Shown one piece after another: positions 6,237 through 13,307 of a stretch of 18,936 nt of DNA (positions within the stretch are counted from its first letter, which is position 1; every line of letters begins with the position of its first letter). This DNA is from Candidatus Aminicenantota bacterium (GTDB lineage: Bacteria; Acidobacteriota; Aminicenantia; Aminicenantales; Aminicenantaceae), in assembly GCA_030670375.1 (NCBI GenBank), contig DAOVBT010000008.1, forward strand, positions 1 to 18,936, read 5' to 3'. Position numbers and translations under genes: made by a program. The notes under the pieces were generated by a model. That model was not told where the DNA came from and did no database searches. It saw nothing but the letters and a program-made list of their open reading frames with translations.

Positions 6237-8231
6237 TTGGACAAAGATCCAAGATCGGAGAGTCTTAAGTTCTTTGAAACCTATTCCCTTATTGCGGAAA
6301 AGATTACTCAGCTCCCAGAATTAAAAACCAATCTGAACGAGGTGCTCCTCATCCTGAAGAAAGCCACCAAATGCCATCACCTTGCCATTAGAATCGTCGA
6401 TGGGAAGGGAAATATCCCGTTTTATACGCATTTGGGATTAGATAGGGAATTTATCGATTCAGAGCATTGGGTCACTCTGAAAGATTGCCTGTGTGGGTAT
6501 GTTGCAAGGGGAGAAGTGAATAAATCTTATCCGTTTATCTCTGGCCATGGTTCTTTCTTTACTTCGCATATGACTAAATTCATGAAGAGTGTTAAGAAGG
6601 ATTATCCGGAAATGGCAAAATACTCTTTACGAGGAGTGTGTGCCCAAAGCGGTTATGAGTCTGTCGCGATTATCCCGATGAGACTCAGGGGTGAGATTGT
6701 TGCAGAGCTTTATGTCGCGGATGAAAAAACGGATATATTTTCCTCAGAAATCATAAATTTTTTAGAAAAGGTAAGTGCCCAAATCGGCATCGCCATCCAG
6801 AACGCACAACTTTATACCGAATTGAATGATTCAAAAAAGAGGTTGATGGAATTATTCAATTCTGTGCCTATCGGTATCGTGGAGCTGGATACAAAAGGGT
6901 GTTTTCTTCAAATAAACAACAAAGGAGCCAAACTGATAGGGCACTCCTCACCAGAAATGCTTCTGGACCACAATATCAAGATCAGTGATCTCCGCATCGA
7001 GAAGGAGGAATGGGAAAAATACATAGAACGTGTGGATAAACAAGAGAATGTGGTGGACCAAACCATCCGTTTTTTGATCGGAGGCGAAAAGCTGTTTTTT
7101 GAATTTTCTTTGACAGCCATCAAAGATTCACGGAAGAACATAACTGGATATCGGGGGACATTCCGGGATATCACCGACAGTGTTAGGCTCGAGCAAGAAC
7201 GGTTGGACAAGGCAAGATCAGAATCGTTGAAAAATCGGTACTACCAAGAAACCCAGGTACTCAAAGAAGAGTTGAAGCTGGAACATCCTTTTGAAGAAAT
7301 GATCGGGGTCAGTACAGCCATTCAATCCGTGGAGAGCGCGATTCAACAGGTGGCTCCCACAGACACTTCTGTCCTGATCAAAGGGGAAACAGGAACGGGA
7401 AAGGAGCTGGTAGCGCGTTACATCCATGAACTCAGCCTTCGAAAAGAGAGAATTCTGGTGAAGGTCAATTGTGCCGCCTTATCCGAAGGCTTGATTACGT
7501 CCGAGCTTTTTGGCCATGAAAAGGGGGCTTTTACGGGGGCCATAATGAGGCGTCTTGGGCGGTTTGAATACGCCGATGGGGCGACCATATTTCTGGATGA
7601 GATAGGAGATTTACCTTTGGAAACGCAAGCCATGCTTTTGCGTGTTCTCCAGGATGGTGAGTTTGAGAGAGTCGGGAGCTCGAAGACCATTAAGGTTAAC
7701 GTGAGGCTCATCGCCGCTACCAATCGGGATCTCACCCTCCTCGTTAAGGAAAAGAAATTCAGGCAGGATCTTTTTTTTCGTTTGAATGTGTTTCCGATCG
7801 AAATTCCCCCTCTCCGCGAAAGAATCGAGGATATCCCGTTGTTGACAGCCTATTTCCTGGAGGTTTATGGCCGGAAACTCGGAAAAAAAGTGGATAAAAT
7901 CGAGGATGAAACTTGGCGGCTTTTTCACGATTATTCTTGGCCGGGAAATGTGAGAGAACTTCAAAACATCATTGAGCAGAGTTTGGTCACATCCAAGGGA
8001 GAATACCTCAGTGTGCCCCAAGCGTATTTTGTCGAGGATGAAAAGGATAGAACAAAGTTGGCTTTCACTTCTCTTGAGGATTATGAAAGACAGTACATCG
8101 AGGATGTCCTTCTCCACACCGGAGGAGTTCTCTACGGCCCGAAGGGAGCGGCTAAAATTCTGGGCTTGAAACCGTCTACGCTGCAAAGCCGGATGAAAAA
8201 ACTGGGCATAGAAAAATCCAAAACCCGCTGA
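6237..8231 (+). CDS. Sigma-54-dependent transcriptional activator (GAF-PAS-AAA+-Fis)
   Basis: This 664-residue bacterial enhancer-binding protein has, in order: a GAF-type sensor (about 15-195) with Cys84, Cys86 (DCLCG) and Cys135 (GVCAQSGYESVAIIP); a PAS domain (about 203-318, ending in YRGTFRDITD); a coiled linker (about 318-350); the sigma-54 AAA+ domain with Walker A GETGTGKE (383-390), the sigma-54-contacting GAFTGA loop (430-435), Walker B IFLDEIGD (451-458) and WPGNVREL (568-575); and a Fis-type helix-turn-helix (634-658, GPKGAAKILGLKPSTLQSRM). It would use ATP hydrolysis to open sigma-54 promoters. The start is TTG, with GAGGAG at 6221-6226 ten bases upstream. There is no receiver domain, so sensing is probably by GAF/PAS ligands. 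A good sigma-54 promoter lies about 150 bp downstream. Confidence 0.93.
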   Translation: MDKDPRSESLKFFETYSLIAEKITQLPELKTNLNEVLLILKKATKCHHLAIRIVDGKGNIPFYTHLGLDREFIDSEHWVTLKDCLCGYVARGEVNKSYPFISGHGSFFTSHMTKFMKSVKKDYPEMAKYSLRGVCAQSGYESVAIIPMRLRGEIVAELYVADEKTDIFSSEIINFLEKVSAQIGIAIQNAQLYTELNDSKKRLMELFNSVPIGIVELDTKGCFLQINNKGAKLIGHSSPEMLLDHNIKISDLRIEKEEWEKYIERVDKQENVVDQTIRFLIGGEKLFFEFSLTAIKDSRKNITGYRGTFRDITDSVRLEQERLDKARSESLKNRYYQETQVLKEELKLEHPFEEMIGVSTAIQSVESAIQQVAPTDTSVLIKGETGTGKELVARYIHELSLRKERILVKVNCAALSEGLITSELFGHEKGAFTGAIMRRLGRFEYADGATIFLDEIGDLPLETQAMLLRVLQDGEFERVGSSKTIKVNVRLIAATNRDLTLLVKEKKFRQDLFFRLNVFPIEIPPLRERIEDIPLLTAYFLEVYGRKLGKKVDKIEDETWRLFHDYSWPGNVRELQNIIEQSLVTSKGEYLSVPQAYFVEDEKDRTKLAFTSLEDYERQYIEDVLLHTGGVLYGPKGAAKILGLKPSTLQSRMKKLGIEKSKTR

Positions 8232-8238
8232 CCCATTA

Positions 8239-8247
8239 TGGTATAAT
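8239..8247 (+). promoter_or_regulatory. Extended -10 promoter element
   Basis: TGGTATAAT is a perfect extended -10 (TGnTATAAT), located seven bases after the activator stop codon. There is no convincing -35 box 17 bases upstream, as is usual for extended -10 promoters. It could give basal sigma-70-type transcription of the downstream operon, with a very long leader of about 420 nt. Confidence 0.35.
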
Positions 8248-8258
8248 AAGGCGTCACT

Positions 8259-8272
8259 ACCGAAATTTCGGT
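8259..8272 (+). promoter_or_regulatory. Perfect 14-bp palindrome, candidate activator (UAS) site
   Basis: ACCGAAATTTCGGT is its own reverse complement. It lies about 110 bp upstream of the GG of the sigma-54 promoter, roughly 142 bp upstream of the predicted start. This is the normal distance for an enhancer-binding-protein site, and Fis-type domains bind palindromes. The activator gene is immediately upstream. An alternative is the stem of a terminator for that gene, but only a broken T-rich stretch (GTTTCTGTAGTATTTTG) follows. Confidence 0.4.
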
Positions 8273-8380
8273 GTTTCTGTAGTATTTTGATTCATTGAGA
8301 CTAGGGCAAGAAGGATTATCGATGTCTTTTTGTCGGGGAATTGAGGACAGCATGACCAGAATGAAGCATAATGTTTAACT

Positions 8381-8397
8381 TTGGTATGATTATTGCA
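8381..8397 (+). promoter_or_regulatory. Sigma-54 (-24/-12) promoter
   Basis: TTGGTATGATTATTGCA matches the sigma-54 consensus YTGGCACGrNNNTTGCW at all but two of its defined positions. The invariant GG (8383-8384) and GC (8395-8396) are separated by the required ten bases. The predicted transcription start is about 8408. It faces the 2-oxoacid oxidoreductase/Fe-S operon and lies directly downstream of a sigma-54 activator gene, which strongly supports function. Confidence 0.75.
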
Positions 8398-8473
8398 GAT
8401 ATAATGGCTTCATGATTTACAATATAGCTGGCCTGGATTATTTAAGAGTCAAGATTGCTGCAGCGGCAAGACA

Positions 8474-8541
8474 GTGGCCCATGAAGCTGTATTTGAATAC
8501 CGCGAATGGGCTACAACGAAGCCGATGTAGTGAGATTGGCT
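8474..8541 (+). other. Two consecutive hairpins in the operon leader
   Basis: GTGGCCCAT (8474-8482) pairs with ATGGGCTAC (8506-8514) in nine pairs with one G-U, around a 23-nt loop. Five bases later AGCCGAT (8520-8526) pairs with ATTGGCT (8535-8541) in seven pairs with one G-U, around the loop GTAGTGAG. Both lie in the leader of about 264 nt between the sigma-54 start and the first gene. No run of T follows, so they are not simple terminators. I do not recognise a known riboswitch class. Confidence 0.35.
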
Positions 8542-8557
8542 CTCCCGTAGGGTAAAA

Positions 8558-8668
8558 ATGGCTATGATTGATATTAAAGAAAATAGAAATAAGAACTTAA
8601 TCCTTAATAATATAAGAAATCAGGTTAGATTTTTTTCGGAATATGACAGAGACAGTTTTTATAAATGA
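8558..8668 (+). CDS. Possible 36-aa leader peptide
   Basis: The open frame starts at ATG 8558 (MAMIDIKENRNKNLILNN...) and ends at TGA 8666-8668, three bases before the ATG of the oxidoreductase alpha subunit at 8672. The weak ribosome site GTAGGG lies at 8547-8552. The peptide is rich in Asn, Lys and Arg and I recognise no family. Its interest is positional: the downstream gene has no clear ribosome site, so ribosomes finishing this frame could re-start there. It may also be chance in an AT-rich leader. Confidence 0.3.
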   Translation: MAMIDIKENRNKNLILNNIRNQVRFFSEYDRDSFYK

Positions 8669-8671
8669 TCT

Positions 8672-10417
8672 ATGCCGATGATTAAAGATATATCCGTGAT
8701 GATAGCAGGCAAAGCCGGGGATGGTGTCCTGTTTACAGGGAATGTTCTGGCAAAAATTCTCAAGCGGCAGGGATGGGAGATTGTTACTTACAGGGATTTC
8801 CCGTCCAATATTCGAGGAGAGGCCACAAATTACACGATTAGAGCAAGCCTGAAGAAAATTCATGGGCGAGCAGACAGTATTGATGTTCTGATGGCTTTTG
8901 ACTGCGATGCGATTTTTCACCACATAGATTCTATCGCCCATGGTGGGATTGTCTTGTGTGAAGGTTCCGAAGTGTCTCGTATGACGCCGGCAGATCGATC
9001 AGCTAGGACATTCCACGCCTTTCCGATGAGGACCCTTGCGAAAGAGAAATTTGGGAATGAGATATACAAAAATATGATTCTGTTGGGGGGTTTGTGCCAC
9101 ATCTTGGACCTCGACTTGTCTGTCATCTCCCAGGTCATAAAAGAGACGTTTTTAGAACGAAAGGGTCCGGATATCGTCCGAAGAAACATCGAAGCCATCC
9201 ATCTTGGATGTGAAAAAGCGAAAAAAATTGTGGAAGCACATGAAAGGCACCTATTAAAACGGAAGCAGGATGTCAACAGGCTTCTGATCTCCGGAAATGA
9301 AGCCATCGGAATCGGAGCGTTGGTGGCGGGATGCCGCTTTTTTGCCGCATACCCCATCTGTCCTGCCACAGAGATCTGGCAATGGTTGATCCATCACTTT
9401 CCCCAGAACAATGGGCTTGTGGTTCAAACCGAGGATGAACTGGCTGCGATAAACATGGCGCTGGGAGCTTCTTATGCGGGAGCCAGAGCCATGACATCGA
9501 CCTCGGGTCCGGGTGCTTCGCTGATGATGGAAGGATTCGGCTTGGCAGGAATGACGGAGGTCCCGCTTGTTGTTGTTCATGTTCAGAGGGTCGGTCCGAG
9601 CACAGGACTGCCGACAAAATCCGAACAGGCTGACCTGCTGCAGTGGATCTATGGTTCTCACGGTGATTTTCCTCGTATCGTTCTTTCTCCTGGAACCATC
9701 CAAGAGAGTCTCGAATTTACCATAAAGGCCTTTAACCTTGCGGAAAAATATCAATGCCCGGTTATCCTTCTTACCGAACAGGATTATGGCCAAAATTACC
9801 GGACGGTCGAAAAATTTAACCTAGGGAAAATCGAGATAGATAGAGGCAAGTTGCTGACCAAAAAGGAACTTCTTGGGTTAAAAGATTACAAGCGCTTTGC
9901 GTTTACTAGGGATGGCATTTCCCCTCGGGCGCTTCCTTCGATGAAAAACGGCATTCACATGATAGAGGGCAATGAACACAATGAATGGGGATATCGGGAT
10001 GAAACTTCTCGGAATAGAACCAAGATGATGGAAAAAAGGATGAGGAAGCTCAAAACGGCCCGGAAAGATCTTATTCGCCCTAGAATTTGGGGAGATAAGG
10101 GGGCTGATATCGGAGTAATAGGTTGTGGGTCCACGCTGGGCCCGATCAGGGAAGCCATCGAGAAGCTTAAGGATTCCGGGATCGAAGCCAAGTTTTTGCA
10201 GATTCGCACTCTGTGGCCCTTTCTGGATAAGGAGGTGAGGGACTTCATCTCGACCTGTAAACAGGTTTTTGTCGTGGATAACAACTACGAAGGCCAACTG
10301 GCACAGCTCATATACAGCCAAGTCAGGCCAAAAATCGAGTTGGAAAGCATCTTGAATTATTCGGGGCACACTTTCCGGCCAAAGGATATCGCTAATCCGA
10401 TTCAAAAGGCGCAATAA
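8672..10417 (+). CDS. 2-oxoacid:ferredoxin oxidoreductase, fused gamma-alpha subunit (KorA-type)
   Basis: This 581-residue subunit oxidises a 2-oxoacid with CoA, passing electrons to ferredoxin. Residues 5-190 are the gamma domain (MIAGKAGDGVLFTGNVLA, YRDFPSNIRGEATNYTI). Residues about 200-560 are the alpha, TPP-pyrimidine-binding domain (LLISGNEAIGIGALVAG, AAYPICPATEIWQW, VQTEDELAAINMALGASYAG, TSTSGPGASLMMEG). This gamma-alpha order is typical of 2-oxoglutarate/2-oxoacid enzymes. Substrate cannot be read from sequence; 2-oxoglutarate or a branched-chain or aryl oxoacid are options. In the YP(I/M)TP motif the usual Thr is Cys230. The beta subunit starts at the next base after the stop. ATG 8672 has no good ribosome site, and ATG 8678 is an alternative start. 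Confidence 0.9.
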   Translation: MPMIKDISVMIAGKAGDGVLFTGNVLAKILKRQGWEIVTYRDFPSNIRGEATNYTIRASLKKIHGRADSIDVLMAFDCDAIFHHIDSIAHGGIVLCEGSEVSRMTPADRSARTFHAFPMRTLAKEKFGNEIYKNMILLGGLCHILDLDLSVISQVIKETFLERKGPDIVRRNIEAIHLGCEKAKKIVEAHERHLLKRKQDVNRLLISGNEAIGIGALVAGCRFFAAYPICPATEIWQWLIHHFPQNNGLVVQTEDELAAINMALGASYAGARAMTSTSGPGASLMMEGFGLAGMTEVPLVVVHVQRVGPSTGLPTKSEQADLLQWIYGSHGDFPRIVLSPGTIQESLEFTIKAFNLAEKYQCPVILLTEQDYGQNYRTVEKFNLGKIEIDRGKLLTKKELLGLKDYKRFAFTRDGISPRALPSMKNGIHMIEGNEHNEWGYRDETSRNRTKMMEKRMRKLKTARKDLIRPRIWGDKGADIGVIGCGSTLGPIREAIEKLKDSGIEAKFLQIRTLWPFLDKEVRDFISTCKQVFVVDNNYEGQLAQLIYSQVRPKIELESILNYSGHTFRPKDIANPIQKAQ

Positions 10418-11275
10418 ATGATGGAAGAAAAAGATTTTCATCTCGCTGATCCAACCTGGTGTTCGGGATGTGGGATATACGCTATCTTTTCAGCTCTTAA
10501 AAAGACATCTGTCACCCTGGAAATGAAACCCGAGGAAATGGTTGTTGTGACAGGCATCGGCTGTCATGGGAGATTGAATAACTATCTCAAGGCATACGGT
10601 TTTCATACCTTGCATGGAAGAACACTTCCCGTAGCACAAGGTGTAAAGCTCGCCAATAAGCAACTTTCTGTAATCGCTGTCAGCGGAGATGGAGATGCCT
10701 ATTCTATCGGGCTCGGCCATTTTATTCATGCCGTGAGAAGAAACGTAAACCTCACCTATATTGTGGTCAACAACATGATTTATGGATTAACTCAGGGACA
10801 GACATCTCCCACCAGCAGAAAAGGATTTGTGTCAAAGTCGACCCCTCTCGGATCGAAAGAATCTCCTCTTTGTGGTCCTCATTTGGCTTTCGTTTCTGGA
10901 GGAACTTTCATAGCCAGAGGGTTTTCGGGAGCCCCAAAGCAACTGGTCCGCCTTATCGAAGAAGGAATTCAACACACAGGATTTTCTCTGATCGAAGTGT
11001 TCAGTCCATGTGTTACCCATAACCTGGCAAACACATATGACTGGTTTAGAAAGAATACCTTCGATGTGGATCAGGAAAAGGGATATGATCCCGAGAGTAG
11101 AGAAAAGGCATGGAAGTTTCTACACAACAGACAAAAGCTGGCAATGGGATTATTGTATCAGGAAAAAGGGCCTTCCTTTGATGACCTTGTCCTTCCGATG
11201 AAGACCCCTTTGGTTCAGAGCAAGATGTTTTTCGGTCAGAAAAAATTGGATAAAATTTTGGAAAAATTTGAATAA
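10418..11275 (+). CDS. 2-oxoacid:ferredoxin oxidoreductase beta subunit (KorB-type)
   Basis: This 285-residue TPP-binding partner of the preceding subunit has the TPP diphosphate/Mg motif GDGDAYSIGLGHF..AVRRN..LTYIVVNN (about 90-119). It also has four Cys expected to bind the single [4Fe-4S] cluster of two-subunit enzymes: Cys15 and Cys18 (WCSGCG), Cys49 (GIGCHG) and Cys198 (SPCVTHN). YGLTQGQTSPTS follows, as in the family. No separate ferredoxin-like delta subunit is present, so this is the simple two-subunit type. The start codon directly abuts the alpha-subunit stop (TAAATGATG); the second ATG at 10421 is equally possible. Confidence 0.93.
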   Translation: MMEEKDFHLADPTWCSGCGIYAIFSALKKTSVTLEMKPEEMVVVTGIGCHGRLNNYLKAYGFHTLHGRTLPVAQGVKLANKQLSVIAVSGDGDAYSIGLGHFIHAVRRNVNLTYIVVNNMIYGLTQGQTSPTSRKGFVSKSTPLGSKESPLCGPHLAFVSGGTFIARGFSGAPKQLVRLIEEGIQHTGFSLIEVFSPCVTHNLANTYDWFRKNTFDVDQEKGYDPESREKAWKFLHNRQKLAMGLLYQEKGPSFDDLVLPMKTPLVQSKMFFGQKKLDKILEKFE

Positions 11276-11289
11276 AGGAGGAATAAACG

Positions 11290-11508
11290 ATGAAAGAAAA
11301 AGTGGATAAGGTACTGGATAAGATTCGTCCGTCACTCATAGCCGATGGAGGGAACGTTGAACTCGTGGATGTGGAGGATGGAGTCGTTAAGGTCAGATTG
11401 ACCGGAGCTTGCGGCGGTTGCCCGATGTCTCAGATGACACTCAAAATGGGAATCGAGAGATTGCTTAAACAAGAACTGCCTGAAATCCAAGAAGTCGTTG
11501 CTGTTTAG
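11290..11508 (+). CDS. Nfu-type Fe-S scaffold/carrier (NifU C-terminal domain)
   Basis: This 72-residue single-domain protein matches the NifU C-terminal domain: a start of the type KVLDKIRPSLIADGGNVELV, then the CxxC at Cys41 and Cys44 (TGACGGCPMSQMTLK). Two such proteins bind a [4Fe-4S] cluster between them and pass it to client enzymes. It has a strong ribosome site (AGGAGG 11276-11281) and sits two bases before the cysteine-desulfurase homologue, so it belongs to the same Fe-S assembly set. It lacks the A-type or IscU N-terminal domains of full NifU; the IscU domain is encoded separately two genes downstream. Confidence 0.93.
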   Translation: MKEKVDKVLDKIRPSLIADGGNVELVDVEDGVVKVRLTGACGGCPMSQMTLKMGIERLLKQELPEIQEVVAV

Positions 11509-11510
11509 CG

Positions 11511-12692
11511 ATGAAAAGAATTTATCTCGATCATATCGCGAGCACACCCCTTCATCCAGAAGTTGTTGAGGCGATGTTGCCTTTTCTTCATGAGAAGTTT
11601 GGCAATCCCCAAAGTCTTCATTCTGACGGACAGCAGGCCGCAGAGGCCATCCAGGAAGCACGAGAAAAACTCGCTCAGTTGATCAATGCGGAATCATCCG
11701 AGATCTTTTTCACGGCCAGCGGATCGGAAGCGAACAATTTTGGCCTGAAAGGACTGGCATTAGCCCATCAGAAGCAAGGGAAACACATCATTCTTTCTTC
11801 CATAGAACACCAATCGATCCTCAATGCTGCCAAATTTCTTGAAAAGCTGGGATTCACTTTTTTCCATATTCCTGTGAACAGGGTTGGGATGATCGATCCT
11901 GAAGATGTTCGAAAGGCTCTCACCCAAGAAACGATACTTGTCTCTATCATGTTGGCAAACGGAGAGGTGGGAACCATAGAGCCGTTGGCGGAGATCGCGG
12001 AAATCTGCCGCAGCAAAGATATCCTTCTGCACACAGATGCTGTGGATGCGGTGGGCAATATGCCTGTCGATGTCAAGGCACTGGGAGTGGATGCATTGAG
12101 CCTGGCCGGGAATCAATTCTATGGGCCAAAGGGAAGTGCTGCTTTGTTCATAAAAAAAGGAAAAAGAATTCTCCCGTTTATCGATGGGGGGATTCAAGAG
12201 GGAGGAAGACGGGCTGGAACAGAGGATGTCCCGGCCATAGTCGGAATGGGAAAAGCCGCCGAAATAGCGATGATGAACATGACGTCATGCGTGGAAAGAA
12301 TGAAGGCCTTGAGAGACAATCTTATAAAGAGATTTTCCGAATCGATCGAACATACCATCCTGACCGGTCATCCTATACCGAGACTACCCTATCATGCCAG
12401 TTTTTGTGTGGAGTTTGTTGAGGGGGAGTCCATGCTGCTGAATCTGGATATGCAGGGGATCGCGTCTGCGAGCGGGTCTTCGTGCACTTCCCGAGCCCTT
12501 AAGGCTTCCCATGTTCTTTTAGCCATGGGAATCGACCATGCGCTGGCTCAAAGTTCCCTCGTCTTCAGTTTGATCGATAGCACCACTCCGGAGAACATAG
12601 ATTATCTTCTGGAGGTCTTTCCCCCGATAATCGAGAGACTGAGAAAAATGTCTCCCCTTTACACCCAATATTTAGAGGAGAAAGAAAAATGA
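11511..12692 (+). CDS. Cysteine-desulfurase (NifS/IscS) homologue lacking the PLP lysine
   Basis: This 393-residue aminotransferase class V protein aligns over its full length with NifS/IscS: YLDHIASTPLHPEV, FGNPQSLHS, GSEANNFGLKG, the PLP-stacking IEHQSIL (His100), MLANGEVGTI (Asn150), LLHTDAVDAVG (Asp176), FYGPKGSAALFI, RRAGTEDVPAIVGMG, and the persulfide loop SGSSCTSRALKASH (Cys325). The position of the Schiff-base lysine (E. coli IscS His205-Lys206) is Asn201-Gln202 (LAGNQFYGPKG). The substrate-binding Arg354 is Val351, and Gln183 is Asp179. Normal PLP catalysis is therefore doubtful although the sulfur-accepting Cys is kept. The stop overlaps the IscU start by four bases. It may be a structural or persulfide/cluster-holding partner of IscU, as I recall for Archaeoglobus fulgidus IscS, which also lacks this lysine. 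Confidence 0.9.
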   Translation: MKRIYLDHIASTPLHPEVVEAMLPFLHEKFGNPQSLHSDGQQAAEAIQEAREKLAQLINAESSEIFFTASGSEANNFGLKGLALAHQKQGKHIILSSIEHQSILNAAKFLEKLGFTFFHIPVNRVGMIDPEDVRKALTQETILVSIMLANGEVGTIEPLAEIAEICRSKDILLHTDAVDAVGNMPVDVKALGVDALSLAGNQFYGPKGSAALFIKKGKRILPFIDGGIQEGGRRAGTEDVPAIVGMGKAAEIAMMNMTSCVERMKALRDNLIKRFSESIEHTILTGHPIPRLPYHASFCVEFVEGESMLLNLDMQGIASASGSSCTSRALKASHVLLAMGIDHALAQSSLVFSLIDSTTPENIDYLLEVFPPIIERLRKMSPLYTQYLEEKEK

Positions 12693-13264
12693 TTTACAGC
12701 GACAAAGTTATGGACCATTTCCAAAATCCCCGAAACGTCGGAACCATGGAAAATTCAGATGGGATGGGACTGGTGGGGAATCCTGTTTGCGGGGACGTGA
12801 TGAAGTTTTATATTAAGGTGAAGGATAACCGCATCACAGATGTGAAGTTTCAAACATTCGGTTGTGGTGCCGCCATCGCGGTCTCCAGCATGGTCAGCGA
12901 AATGGCCATCGGAAAAACCATAGAAGAAGCTCTTGAGATTACCAACGAGAGTGTTGCCGAGGAACTGGGAGGATTGCCCAAGAACAAAATGCACTGTTCC
13001 AATCTGGGCGCAGACGCTCTTGTTAAAGCCATCGAAAATTATCAGGGGAAGCAGAAAGAGAAAGAGAATCCTGCAAAGATCCCGGAAAAATCAGAAGATA
13101 AGGAATCCTTCCACTGTCCTTACTGTGAAGGGCCGATCGAAGGATTGGAGAGTGTTTGTAAAAGTTGTCAGATTGAGTTTGAGGATTGTCCGGAATGCCG
13201 AAAGCCCATGAACAAAAAAGCGGACAAATGTCCTCACTGCGGGGCCACAAAACCCAGAGTTTGA
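12689..13264 (+). CDS. iscU: IscU/NifU-type Fe-S scaffold with two C-terminal zinc ribbons
   Basis: Residues 1-120 are a normal IscU scaffold: MIYSDKVMDHFQNPRNVG, then Cys34 with Asp36 (NPVCGD), Cys59 (FQTFGCGAAIAVSS) and Cys103 (KMHCSNLGADAL), the three cluster-ligand Cys. After a charged linker (121-140) come two C4 zinc-ribbon units: Cys143/146 with Cys157/160, and Cys167/170 with Cys181/184 (CPECRKPM...CPHCGA). Ordinary IscU ends near residue 130, so this 191-residue form has an added domain that may recruit a partner, nucleic acid or metal. It overlaps the desulfurase homologue by ATGA and follows GAGGAG, indicating coupled, probably stoichiometric, synthesis. Confidence 0.92.
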   Translation: MIYSDKVMDHFQNPRNVGTMENSDGMGLVGNPVCGDVMKFYIKVKDNRITDVKFQTFGCGAAIAVSSMVSEMAIGKTIEEALEITNESVAEELGGLPKNKMHCSNLGADALVKAIENYQGKQKEKENPAKIPEKSEDKESFHCPYCEGPIEGLESVCKSCQIEFEDCPECRKPMNKKADKCPHCGATKPRV

Positions 13265-13307
13265 GATTTTAACATCGAAAAAGGGATAACGACAGGAGCT
13301 GTAGAAG

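Noticed and set aside
7611..8186. 191-codon reverse ORF within the activator gene
   Set aside because: It is antisense to conserved AAA+ and Fis domains; no ribosome site or known motif.
8412..8555. 47-codon ORF in the sigma-54 leader as an independent gene
   Set aside because: No ribosome site, its start lies only a few bases after the predicted transcript start, and it overlaps both hairpins; kept only as part of the leader observation.
9254..9793. 179-codon reverse ORF within the oxidoreductase alpha subunit
   Set aside because: Antisense shadow of a conserved TPP-enzyme domain, rich in Arg/Ser/His without a known fold.
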